Origin: Armatimonadota bacterium
Lineage (GTDB): Bacteria; Armatimonadota; Chthonomonadetes; Chthonomonadales; Chthonomonadaceae
Assembly: GCA_028871815.1 (NCBI GenBank)
Contig: JAGWMJ010000001.1
Coordinates: 186,001-250,000, forward strand
DNA: 64,000 nucleotides
Direction of reading: 5' to 3'
Below the pieces are notes generated by a model. That model had not been told where the DNA came from, did not search any database, and saw nothing but the letters and a program-made list of their open reading frames with translations. The position numbers were made by a program, and so were the translations under genes. Shown piece by piece: positions 34,472 through 43,176 of this stretch (its first letter is position 1; each line of letters begins with the position of its first letter).

Positions 34472-37359
34472 ACGTACGCACGAACTGGGCCGCAACTGCC
34501 GGTTCGGTGGCCGCCTGCCTGCTCAGCGGCCTGCTGGCCGGCGCACGGGCAAATTGCGAGATACCGGGGCAATCGCAACCGCGTTGGTCCGCCGGTGGAG
34601 TTGATCTGTCGGTTGCCGGTGTGCCACTGCTCGCCGGCGGATTGGTACAGTTATTCACTGCCGCCGGCGCCGGCGTGTACAGTTCCGGCGGCTCGCCACC
34701 GCAGGTCACCGCGATGGCGCTTGCCGGCGGCGGATGGCAATACGTTGCCAGGTATACCGGCCCGCAGCAGTTCACGGCTGCCGAGACTGTGACGGTCGCC
34801 GCCGGCCGCGTGACCTGGGCGCTGACAGCCCAGCAGAATGGCCCGGCGCCTGTCCGGATGGAGTGGAACGCGGCTCGCATTCCAGCCGCTATATTGGTCG
34901 GGTGCGACTACCGCGCGACCAACCTCGGCGGCGTGGATGTTTCCGGCACCGTCGGTTACCTGCCGGCGAGCGGCGACATGCTCGCCGCATCGCTCGGCGG
35001 GATTGTGACCTCGCTGGCGCTAAAGCACACCGGAGGCGGTTACCTTCGCTTTTCTGCGCCTGCCGGTGAGGGCTTCCTGTTGTTTGACGCACGACGGGAT
35101 GTCTGGCTGGAAGGCCAACGCGTATTCTGGCTCGGCGTACCGGACGTGACGCTGGTACCCGGACGCCCGGCGCGGCTGCAGATCGAGCTGGCCATCACGA
35201 CGCCTGCCATCGGAGCAGCGGTACCAGACGTCAGCATTCCGTCACCGGCTGCGCCGGTGGCACTCGCGAAAGAGCCGGCTCCGGCACTTTTGGACGCTGA
35301 CGGCAACCCGATCCTGATCCCGATGCCCAAAGAGGTGCGATTTACCAGCAACCGCATGCGGCTCCGCGGCACAGTCCCGGTGTGGCTGCCCCGGTCCACG
35401 CGCAGATTTGCACGTCTGGAGGCTGCCGTGCGCAGGCTGACCCGGCGCTGGCAGCGCCGGTACCGCGTCCGGATGCCAATTCGATGGGGTGCATGGAGCG
35501 GGCGCGGCATCGGTGTATCTGTTTCGCGGGCCGGCGCGCTGCCGACCGATTCTCCTGCCGCACCGCGAGAGGCGCAGGGCTACGCACTCACGGTCACGGC
35601 ATCCGGTGTGGCGATTACAGGCACCGATGAGCGAGGAGCATGGTATGGACTGCAGACGCTGAGGCAGCTTGTGATGCGTTCGCCGCACGGTGAGGCGTGG
35701 CTGCACGGCGTTGAGATTACCGACTGGCCGAGTCTCGCCTTTCGTGGCGCCCACCTCTTTGTAGGCAAGCATGCGCTGCCGTTCCACACTCGGTTGATTT
35801 CACACATTTTCGGCCGGTTCAAGCTGAATGCGCTCGTTCTGGAGTGTGAGTACTCCCGGTGGAAATCACATCCGGAAATCCGCGTCCCGGAAGCGATGCC
35901 CCTCCGCGACCTGCGGGCCGAGGTCGAGTTTGCACGACGGCGCTTTTTGCAGCCGATACCGTTGATCCCGTCGCTGAGCCACACGGACTGGATCTTCAAG
36001 AATGGACGCCACCTCACGCTGGCGGAAGACCCGGCGAGTCCACACGCCTACGACGTATCCGACCCACGATCGTATCAGATCCTGTTCGATGTATATCGTG
36101 AGGCGATCGGTATTTTCCGCCCGAGCGCTTTCCACATTGGGCACGACGAACTCCTCTCCGCGGGATCTTCAGCACCTGGCGCCTATCCTTTCCGCGCAAA
36201 CCACCGCGGCGCCGGCACAGCACAACTTTTTTCCGGCGACGTCTGGCGCATCGACGCTTTCCTGCGCGCCCAGAACATCCGACCGATGATGTGGGCCGAC
36301 ATGCTGCTTGCTCCCTCGGATGGCAATCCGGCGCGATATCCCCGGTTTCCGGCGGCCAACGCACCAACCGCGGCGGCAGCGCAGGAGATGAGGCAGAATC
36401 TGCCCGGGGACATGATCCTGGACGACTGGCGATATGAACCCGGCAGTGAGCAGCGCAATGGATTGAACCTGTTTCTGAACAGCGGGCATGATGCAATTGG
36501 CTGCAGCTGGTTCCAACCGCAGAATATCCGTGGTTGGGCGCTTCAATGTGTGCGAAAAGGCGCCCTGGGCCTGCTGCAGACTACGTGGGCTGGATATAAC
36601 AGCGGTGAAGCGCTTCTGCACACGCAGCTGCGCCAGTTTGACGCTTTTGTACTGGCCGCAGAGTACAGCTGGAGCGGAACGAAACTGCAGCCCGGCGACG
36701 GTTCCTCACCGCCGGCGGCCGGCACGCTCCCGTGGAATGCGCGCGACGTTTTCATTCGCTCCTGGAGCCGGTCGTCCCAAAGCACAGCAAGCGGCTGGAC
36801 GATTAACCTGAGCCAGGGCACGAACATGCAGCTCGCGGCGCCGAGATCGCACGGTCTCCCCTGGTCTGCGCCTCGAACCGCCTCGGCAGCCTGGAGCGCT
36901 AGGGATCCCCTCGATGGCGCGGTAGTGCAGAGCGAAAAGGTTCCGACAGGCGTCTGCCTGCGCAGCCGCCTGGAGGTGAACCGAGGCGAGGTCGGACCCG
37001 GCGCCATCGTACTGCACCCCAACGCACGCGCCGGCCATATCGCGCTCCTGCAGGCATGCGCCTTCCCATCACCGGATGGTACGACCGTGGCAACAGTGAC
37101 CCTGAGCTACGCGGATGGCGGCCAAGCCGAACTTCCTCTGCGGTATGGCCGCGAAACCGGCGCTCTGGATGACAACGGCGAGCCGGCCGGAATGACCACC
37201 GCGCTGATCCCCTGGCGGGCCGATGCCGCTGCGGCGCCACTGTGGCTCCGGATTTGCACGCTGACCAACCCGCAACCGGGCAAGCGGATCGCGGCCATTC
37301 GCATCGCCGCGATCGACCCGGTGGCTGCACCGGTTCTGTTCGGCATCACGGGCTGGTAG
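34468..37359 (+). CDS. Exported beta-N-acetylhexosaminidase, glycoside hydrolase family 20
   Basis: A 963-residue enzyme for removal of terminal beta-GlcNAc or GalNAc. A signal peptide (VAACLLSGLLAGARA) is followed by an unassigned beta-rich domain (about 30-260), a GH20b-like domain (PMPKEVRF to YGLQTLRQLV), and the barrel starting at DWPSLAFRGAHLF. The substrate-assisted catalytic pair is D560-E561 in FHIGHDELL; the usual GGDE is GHDE here. A C-terminal domain follows about residue 750. Start is GTG 34468 overlapping the previous stop. The 3' end overlaps the convergent ankyrin gene by 14 bp. Confidence 0.85.
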   Translation: MNVRTNWAATAGSVAACLLSGLLAGARANCEIPGQSQPRWSAGGVDLSVAGVPLLAGGLVQLFTAAGAGVYSSGGSPPQVTAMALAGGGWQYVARYTGPQQFTAAETVTVAAGRVTWALTAQQNGPAPVRMEWNAARIPAAILVGCDYRATNLGGVDVSGTVGYLPASGDMLAASLGGIVTSLALKHTGGGYLRFSAPAGEGFLLFDARRDVWLEGQRVFWLGVPDVTLVPGRPARLQIELAITTPAIGAAVPDVSIPSPAAPVALAKEPAPALLDADGNPILIPMPKEVRFTSNRMRLRGTVPVWLPRSTRRFARLEAAVRRLTRRWQRRYRVRMPIRWGAWSGRGIGVSVSRAGALPTDSPAAPREAQGYALTVTASGVAITGTDERGAWYGLQTLRQLVMRSPHGEAWLHGVEITDWPSLAFRGAHLFVGKHALPFHTRLISHIFGRFKLNALVLECEYSRWKSHPEIRVPEAMPLRDLRAEVEFARRRFLQPIPLIPSLSHTDWIFKNGRHLTLAEDPASPHAYDVSDPRSYQILFDVYREAIGIFRPSAFHIGHDELLSAGSSAPGAYPFRANHRGAGTAQLFSGDVWRIDAFLRAQNIRPMMWADMLLAPSDGNPARYPRFPAANAPTAAAAQEMRQNLPGDMILDDWRYEPGSEQRNGLNLFLNSGHDAIGCSWFQPQNIRGWALQCVRKGALGLLQTTWAGYNSGEALLHTQLRQFDAFVLAAEYSWSGTKLQPGDGSSPPAAGTLPWNARDVFIRSWSRSSQSTASGWTINLSQGTNMQLAAPRSHGLPWSAPRTASAAWSARDPLDGAVVQSEKVPTGVCLRSRLEVNRGEVGPGAIVLHPNARAGHIALLQACAFPSPDGTTVATVTLSYADGGQAELPLRYGRETGALDDNGEPAGMTTALIPWRADAAAAPLWLRICTLTNPQPGKRIAAIRIAAIDPVAAPVLFGITGW

Positions 37360-38674
37360 TGGTTATAGCAGCGGCCGATTTTGACGCGCCGCGAATCCGG
37401 GCCTCGAGCAGCGCTGTGACCTGCGGATGGTTGTAAGTCTTTGCCCAGGCGAGCGCCGACCAGCCGCGGGCGTCCAGCATATTCGGGTCGGCGCCGGCAT
37501 CCAGAAGCGTTCTGGCGTTGTTTGCACTGCCCTGCGCTGCCGCCACCATCAGCAGCGTCATGCCATCCGCGGAGTGTTGGCGCTGGTTTGGGCTTGCCCC
37601 ATGCGCGATCAGCGCCTTCACCGCCGCAAGTGGAAGAGCCTGCTCCATGGCGACTTCCATCGGGCTTTGGGCCTTGGCATGCAGCGCTCCCGGCGCAGCC
37701 TCGGGCGGCGGCGGTACCACGGTGGGCTTCGCGCCATGGTTCAGCAGCCAGAGCATCAAAGGTGTATCGCGAATCTGAAGCGATGCGACCAATGCGGACT
37801 CACCATCTACCGTGAAGTTCACATCGACGCCCATCTGCACCATCTGCTCTACACGAGGCAGGTCACCTGCAAGCGCCGCCGCGACCAGAAACTGGTTGCG
37901 ATCCTTCCGCCCCATCAAGGGTGCGCCTGCCGCCCTGGTTCCCCGGCGCAGCAGCTGCTCAATCGCTGCTACGGTTTTTGGGTGCCTACCGATTTCCGCC
38001 AGGCAGAGTGGCGTATCGTGGTAGACGGTGTGGACGTTCAGGTTGGCGCCGAGCGCAACAAGCTCCCGCACCTCGGCCGTTCGACCGCGCATCGCCGCCA
38101 GTTCCAGGCTCACATCGGCAGAGGAGGGATCGACGCGCAGCAGTTTGCGCAGGAGTGGCTTGGGCGCCGAGTTCTTCAGGGCAAACCGGATCGCGTCATC
38201 GTTCGGCCTGGCTCCAGCGTCGGCCAGCGTTTCGGCAGTGCCCCATTCTCCGCTGACCATCGCTGCCGCCAGCGCGGTGGTATCGATCTGGCCCGGAATT
38301 GAGATCGCGGCCGCCGGACTCGCTCCCTGCGCGATCAATTGCCGACATACCACCACGCTGCCATCCTCGGCGGCGCGAATAAGCTGGGCGTTTAATGAGA
38401 GCTTTGCTCCGAGGCCTCTCAGAATGTGTACCATGGCATCATTCCGCTGAACCAGCGGCGCGTCCGCCACATCGCGTTGGGCGAGTATCTGACGTGGATC
38501 CGCACCGTTGGCCAAATCTCGCCGCACGCGAGCCACGTCTCCGTTCGCGAGCGCGAATTGAACGTCTCGATCAGCTATTCGCGCACGCGCCGCTCGCGCC
38601 CGATAGAACAGGATGACCAGCAAAGCGGCAGCCAGCGCACCGCCGACCAGCCCGCGCAGCAGCCTGGCGCTCAT
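37346..38674 (-). CDS. Membrane-anchored ankyrin-repeat protein
   Basis: A 442-residue protein with one N-terminal transmembrane segment (LVGGALAAALLVILFY) and about ten ankyrin-like units, the clearest being DGMTLLMVAAAQGSANNARTLLDAGADPN and the unit at about 260-300. They should form a protein-binding solenoid outside the membrane. Its ATG overlaps the stop of the Gfo/Idh/MocA gene upstream (ATGA). No partner is evident. Confidence 0.85.
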   Translation of the reverse strand: MSARLLRGLVGGALAAALLVILFYRARAARARIADRDVQFALANGDVARVRRDLANGADPRQILAQRDVADAPLVQRNDAMVHILRGLGAKLSLNAQLIRAAEDGSVVVCRQLIAQGASPAAAISIPGQIDTTALAAAMVSGEWGTAETLADAGARPNDDAIRFALKNSAPKPLLRKLLRVDPSSADVSLELAAMRGRTAEVRELVALGANLNVHTVYHDTPLCLAEIGRHPKTVAAIEQLLRRGTRAAGAPLMGRKDRNQFLVAAALAGDLPRVEQMVQMGVDVNFTVDGESALVASLQIRDTPLMLWLLNHGAKPTVVPPPPEAAPGALHAKAQSPMEVAMEQALPLAAVKALIAHGASPNQRQHSADGMTLLMVAAAQGSANNARTLLDAGADPNMLDARGWSALAWAKTYNHPQVTALLEARIRGASKSAAAITTTSP

Positions 38675-39642
38675 CCGGCCAGCAGCTCCTGCGCCAGGAT
38701 GAGGTCCGCCGCCGCCATCGTCTTCACGGCGTCGGCAAAGCAGGAGGATGGCTCCGGACCGCCCCGAAGCGCGTCGAGGAATTCGCGGATTTTGGCGCGG
38801 AAGCCACCGAGGATCCAGGGACGGCTGTCACCGGCGATGGTGGCGGCGTCAAAGCTCTCCCCCTCCAGACGGCCGTCGGCGTACAGGTTTCCACCGGTTT
38901 CCAGTTCCAGCTCTGCGCAGATGGAGGGCGCGTGGATCTGCACCCGGAAGGTGCGCCGGCCGCTCGTCCAGCTGTTGGCCAGCATGCCCACCGAGCCGTT
39001 GTCGAATTCGATCATCGCGCTGAAGAAGTTGATATCCGGTGTACCGATACGCCGGGCGGCCGATTGAATGCGCACAATCTCGCCGCGGCAAAGCCATCGG
39101 AGTGTATCGATGGCGTGCACGCCGTCATCCATCATGTGATCGCGGGCATCGAGGTATGGAGCGGGCGAGCATTTGTAAAACTCGCAGACGGCATGCGTCA
39201 CCGGACCGCGTTCGCGGCACCTGATCGTCATCTCGCGGAGGATCGGCGAGCTTCGCCGCTGGAAGCTCACCTGCGTTACGCAGCCATTCTTGTCGGCAAG
39301 ATGCGCCAGCGCCCGCGCCTGATGCACGGTAATGCCCATCGGCTTTTCGATGTACAGCGGGCAGCGACGTTCGAGGAGCCAAACCCACAGCGGAAACATG
39401 ATATTGGGCTGGCCGATGCACCACACCGCTTCCGGCTCGACCTCATCCACCATCCTCTGATAGTCGATAAAGCGCCGAGCGTGGTTAAGGGAGTGGCGCT
39501 CGCACGTTTGCGCCATTCGCTCTTCGTTGAGATCACATACGGCCGCAACCTCCGCATCCGGGAATGAAATGAGCGACGGATAGTGCACGGCGTTTGCCAT
39601 GGCGCCGCATCCGATGCAGGCGATTCTTATCGGTGAACTCAT
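38671..39642 (-). CDS. Gfo/Idh/MocA family oxidoreductase (first)
   Basis: A 323-residue NAD(P)-dependent sugar or inositol dehydrogenase-like protein. The Rossmann motif is IACIGCGAMANAVHYPSL, the EKP motif is YIEKPMG, and the catalytic region has DDGVHAIDTLRWL. Substrate unknown. ATG 39642 has GAGGT eight nt upstream. It follows the TIM-barrel/SDR fusion gene after 18 bp, suggesting an operon for degrading a sugar derivative. Confidence 0.92.
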   Translation of the reverse strand: MSSPIRIACIGCGAMANAVHYPSLISFPDAEVAAVCDLNEERMAQTCERHSLNHARRFIDYQRMVDEVEPEAVWCIGQPNIMFPLWVWLLERRCPLYIEKPMGITVHQARALAHLADKNGCVTQVSFQRRSSPILREMTIRCRERGPVTHAVCEFYKCSPAPYLDARDHMMDDGVHAIDTLRWLCRGEIVRIQSAARRIGTPDINFFSAMIEFDNGSVGMLANSWTSGRRTFRVQIHAPSICAELELETGGNLYADGRLEGESFDAATIAGDSRPWILGGFRAKIREFLDALRGGPEPSSCFADAVKTMAAADLILAQELLAG

Positions 39643-39660
39643 GTCCGGTGACCTCACAGC

Positions 39661-41295
39661 CTAGGCAATGCGCATGGTAAGGCCGCCATCGATCGTAACC
39701 GTTTCTCCCGTAATGTAGTCGTTGGCCAGGAGCATCCGGATCACTGATGCCACCTGCCCGGCACTGCCCTCGGAATGAAGCGGCACGCGGTTGTTGAGGT
39801 TGTGCGCTTTCGCCTCCGGCGTCATGGTCTGATGGAAGCGCGTCCGGATAATGCCCGGCGCCACGCAGTTCACACGGATATTATCCTCTGCCAGGTCACG
39901 GGCGAGCACACGCGTAAACTGGGGCAGCGTGCCCTTGACTACACCGTAAGCCGCTGCACCAGCGCAACCACGCAAACCGGCAGCGGATGAGACCAGCACG
40001 TCGGCGCCATATCCGGCCCGCTTCTGATACGGCGCAACGGCCCGAGCGAGATGAAATACAGCGTGGACGTGCAGGTCGAACGCGCCAAGCCATGCCTCCT
40101 CGGAGACTTCCAAAATCGACCCTGGTACCGGTCCACCGGCCGAGTGCACCAGCGCTTCGAGCCCGCCCAGTTGCTGTGCGGCTTGCAATACCGCAGACCG
40201 ACAGCCCTCCCCGGACTGCAGGTCCATCTGGATATGCTCGCACTGCCGGCCGGATTGCCGTATCTCTGCCTGCAGATCCATCGCCTCGGCATCCGCGTTG
40301 CGCGACACCACTGCGAGCCTGGCCCCATGCTGCGCGAGAAGCCGCGCGGTGGCGGCGCCGATCCCGTGCGTACCGCCTGTAACCAGACACCTCAAGCCTT
40401 CGATCTCCAACGTCCCTCCTTGCACGCAGAGCGCTGCGGGCCTATGTGGAACCGCCGGCGTGTCGTGAAACAGCGAGTGCGCAAAGGCAACGTCCACGCT
40501 AATGAGGCGATCCACAGCTGCAGCGTCGGAGTACTCGGCGGTGAGGCAGACCACGCCATCCCACTCTCGCCGCCGCAGTTCTGCCGCCACGCGCGGCCAC
40601 GAGGCCAATCCCAGCCTTCCGGCGGTGAACCAGTGCTGCCACTCGGCGACCTCGGCCTCTGGTCCGTTGGTCCGGCGCCAGATCGCGTTCTTGAGGTTCA
40701 CCATCCGCAGGTATGGCCAGATGATGTCGATGGCGTCTTCCGGCTCCTCACCGTTCAAAGCGTTGTGCGCGGCGTCCCACACGGCCGCAATAGCCTCTCG
40801 CGGGTAGGGTTCGCACAATCGGAGCAGCCCTAACGCGTTGGGAATGCACCTTCCGCTGTGATTCTGCAGGCCCAGGGTAACGCCGTGCTTCAACAGCAGC
40901 GGCGCCAGTTGATCGAACTCGCGCCGCAACCGCTCTTCCGTGGCGCGGTAGCCGGCCGCATCTACATTGAGGCAGACACGGATCACCGGCACTCCAGCCT
41001 CGGAACAGGCCGCCAAAGATCGTTCATCGGTTGGGCCGGCGATACTCTCTATGGTAAGCCCATAATCCGCCAGCATACGAGCGGCCTGCGACAGTTCGGC
41101 CACTCGATCCGGTGGCACCGGATATCCGGGCCGAACCGGGAGTTCAATGCCATTGAATCCAAGTGACGCAACCATCGCTCCAAGCTCCGGCAGAGCGAGG
41201 TGCGGCCATGGCTTTGTGAAAACTGTGAACTTGATGATGTTAACCCACCGAGAAGACGACGTACATGGCAGTTCGGCTTGCCACCTGCGAATCAC
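39661..41295 (-). CDS. Fusion of TIM-barrel sugar isomerase and short-chain dehydrogenase
   Basis: One uninterrupted 544-codon frame. Residues about 19-275 form an AP-endonuclease-2-type TIM barrel (IKFTVFTKPWPHL, FNGIELPVRPG, LGLQNHSG, VWDAAHN, LTAEYSD). Residues 300-544 form an SDR with cofactor loop VTGGTHGIG (306-313), Ser436, Tyr450 and Lys454 in AYGVVKG, and the C-terminal ITGETVTIDGG. Within the join, AGGAGG (complement of 40415-40420) precedes an in-frame TTG at 40410, so the SDR might also be made separately. GTG 41295 is the only ordinary start; conserved sequence begins near 41240. Confidence 0.85.
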   Translation of the reverse strand: MIRRWQAELPCTSSSRWVNIIKFTVFTKPWPHLALPELGAMVASLGFNGIELPVRPGYPVPPDRVAELSQAARMLADYGLTIESIAGPTDERSLAACSEAGVPVIRVCLNVDAAGYRATEERLRREFDQLAPLLLKHGVTLGLQNHSGRCIPNALGLLRLCEPYPREAIAAVWDAAHNALNGEEPEDAIDIIWPYLRMVNLKNAIWRRTNGPEAEVAEWQHWFTAGRLGLASWPRVAAELRRREWDGVVCLTAEYSDAAAVDRLISVDVAFAHSLFHDTPAVPHRPAALCVQGGTLEIEGLRCLVTGGTHGIGAATARLLAQHGARLAVVSRNADAEAMDLQAEIRQSGRQCEHIQMDLQSGEGCRSAVLQAAQQLGGLEALVHSAGGPVPGSILEVSEEAWLGAFDLHVHAVFHLARAVAPYQKRAGYGADVLVSSAAGLRGCAGAAAYGVVKGTLPQFTRVLARDLAEDNIRVNCVAPGIIRTRFHQTMTPEAKAHNLNNRVPLHSEGSAGQVASVIRMLLANDYITGETVTIDGGLTMRIA

Positions 41296-41372
41296 TTCCC
41301 GGCAGGAATGCTGCGCCGACTAATTCAATACCCCGCCGTATTGCCCGTATCCGCCGATTCGGAGAGGTTACC

Positions 41373-42140
41373 ATGACCGCAGACACGGCCTCGAGCGACA
41401 CGATCACTCTGGAAGCGCGTCTTGACGCGCTTGAAACCCACGGCTATGTCGTGATTCCGGCCGCGCTTACTGCGGATGAGACGGAGCGATGCCGAACGGC
41501 GCTGAATATGGCGCGAGCGAACGGCTGGGAAGAGGGGCTGAACGCGGTCGGCAACATGTGGTTCGATCACCTGCTGGAGCAGAACCCTGAAGTATTCCGG
41601 CCGCTCATCGCGCACCGCTCCGTGCGCCCGTACCTGGAAGCGCTCTACGGACCCCAATGCCAGCTGCGCCGCCTGAGGGCCCATATCAATCCCGGTGAGT
41701 ACCTGCAGGAGTGGCACATGGATTTCTACGGATACTGGCATCAACCGCTTCAGCCGCGCTACGCCGTGCGCGGTACCGGCATCAACACCACCTTCTATTT
41801 TCAGGATAATGGTCCCGGTGTTGCGCGGCTTACATTTGTAAAGAACGGCCACAAGTCGGCGCCGCCAGCGGAGTTGTTCACGACGCAAGGCAGGACCAGC
41901 GATCACTCCGCGTTTGAGCGCTGGTGCTACCAGCAGGAGCAGGAAACAATCTATCCCAAGGCGGGCGAGGCGGTCCTCTTCTTTTCGCACATTCCGCACC
42001 AGGGCGCTAAAGAGGATGCCTCAGCGGAACGCTCGAATGTGGTGTGCCACTATCAGGGCAATCCATTCTATACCGGGCTGCCGCATGTGTCGGTACCCCT
42101 GGGCGATCCCGGCGTCTTTCCGATAGCGCAAGGCGCCTGA
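41373..42140 (+). CDS. Phytanoyl-CoA dioxygenase (PhyH) family protein
   Basis: A 255-residue Fe(II)/2-oxoglutarate oxygenase. The iron ligands are the HxD of QEWHMDFYG and the distal His of FFSHIPHQG; an Arg that could bind 2-oxoglutarate is a few residues beyond (SAERSNVV). PhyH-family members hydroxylate varied small molecules; the substrate here is unknown. ATG 41373 has GGAGAGG upstream; the open frame back to 41265 is unconserved. The next gene begins 4 bp after its stop. Confidence 0.9.
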   Translation: MTADTASSDTITLEARLDALETHGYVVIPAALTADETERCRTALNMARANGWEEGLNAVGNMWFDHLLEQNPEVFRPLIAHRSVRPYLEALYGPQCQLRRLRAHINPGEYLQEWHMDFYGYWHQPLQPRYAVRGTGINTTFYFQDNGPGVARLTFVKNGHKSAPPAELFTTQGRTSDHSAFERWCYQQEQETIYPKAGEAVLFFSHIPHQGAKEDASAERSNVVCHYQGNPFYTGLPHVSVPLGDPGVFPIAQGA

Positions 42141-42144
42141 ACCG

Positions 42145-43134
42145 ATGCCGAGGCACTATCTCTGCGTGAAAACCTCCTCTGCGTTTTCGATCGATGGCAA
42201 TGTGCACAAGCCGGAGTGGGATGCGGCGCCCTGGACGGAGGACTTTGTGGATATTGAAGGGTCGGCGAAGCCGCTGCCGGCGCTTCGCACCCGTGCCAAG
42301 CTCCTTTGGGATGATGAGTACCTGTACATTGCCGCTGAACTTCAGGAGCCGGATGTTTGGGCTACCCTGACGCAGCGGGATTCGGTGATATTCCACGATA
42401 ACGACTTTGAAGTGTTCATCGATCCTGACGGAGATAATCACGAATACTACGAGCTTGAGATCAACGCCCTGAATACCGTGTGGGATTTGCTGCTGATAAA
42501 GCCGTATCGCGACGGCGGTCCACCGGTCACCGGCTGGGATATTGCGGGCCTGAAATCGGCCGTTCAGGTTCAAGGCACGTTGAACCGGCCAGGTGACGTC
42601 GACCGTGGCTGGAGCGTGGAGCTGGCCCTGCCGTGGCACGCCCTCGCCGAATGCGCTCACCGCCGCACACCACCGCAGGATGGTGATCAGTGGCGCATCA
42701 ACTTTTCTCGCGTGGAGTGGGACGTCCACGTTGTGGATGGCAGTTACCGGAAGATTGACGGGCGGCCCGAGCATAACTGGGTCTGGTCGCCCCAGGGTGC
42801 GATCAACATGCACATGCCGGAGATGTGGGGATACCTGCAGTTCTGTACGGCGCCCTTTGGCGCGGCAGCGTTCCGGCCGGACGCTGCCGTTCCTGCGCGT
42901 GAACTGCTGATGCGGATCTACTTTGCGGAGCACGCATGGCGCACCGCGCACGGGCGATTCACCGCGAACCTGGCGGATCTCAACATCGCACCGACGTCTG
43001 GGCCTTCGATCCGGCCGCCGATCCACCTCGAAGTGTCCGAGATTGGGTTTCTGGCGTCGGTTACGGTGGAGCGCTCTCCCGGCGTAACCGAGCGCTGGCA
43101 CGTCAAGGATGACTCGCGACTGTGGAAGCAGTAG
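42145..43134 (+). CDS. CBM9-like carbohydrate-binding family protein
   Basis: A 329-residue protein with a family 9-type sugar-binding beta-sandwich over about residues 10-235: FSIDGNVHKPEWDAAPWT at the start, AKLLWDDEYLYIAAEL, DNDFEVFIDPDGDNHEYYEL, GWSVELALPW and WRINFSRVEW. No signal peptide and no catalytic domain are visible, so it may be cytoplasmic or a binding accessory. It is probably co-transcribed with the PhyH gene. Confidence 0.85.
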   Translation: MPRHYLCVKTSSAFSIDGNVHKPEWDAAPWTEDFVDIEGSAKPLPALRTRAKLLWDDEYLYIAAELQEPDVWATLTQRDSVIFHDNDFEVFIDPDGDNHEYYELEINALNTVWDLLLIKPYRDGGPPVTGWDIAGLKSAVQVQGTLNRPGDVDRGWSVELALPWHALAECAHRRTPPQDGDQWRINFSRVEWDVHVVDGSYRKIDGRPEHNWVWSPQGAINMHMPEMWGYLQFCTAPFGAAAFRPDAAVPARELLMRIYFAEHAWRTAHGRFTANLADLNIAPTSGPSIRPPIHLEVSEIGFLASVTVERSPGVTERWHVKDDSRLWKQ

Positions 43135-43176
43135 GTTGACGTGCGCGGCCAGGTGTTTTCGCTGAGTGTCGGTTGA

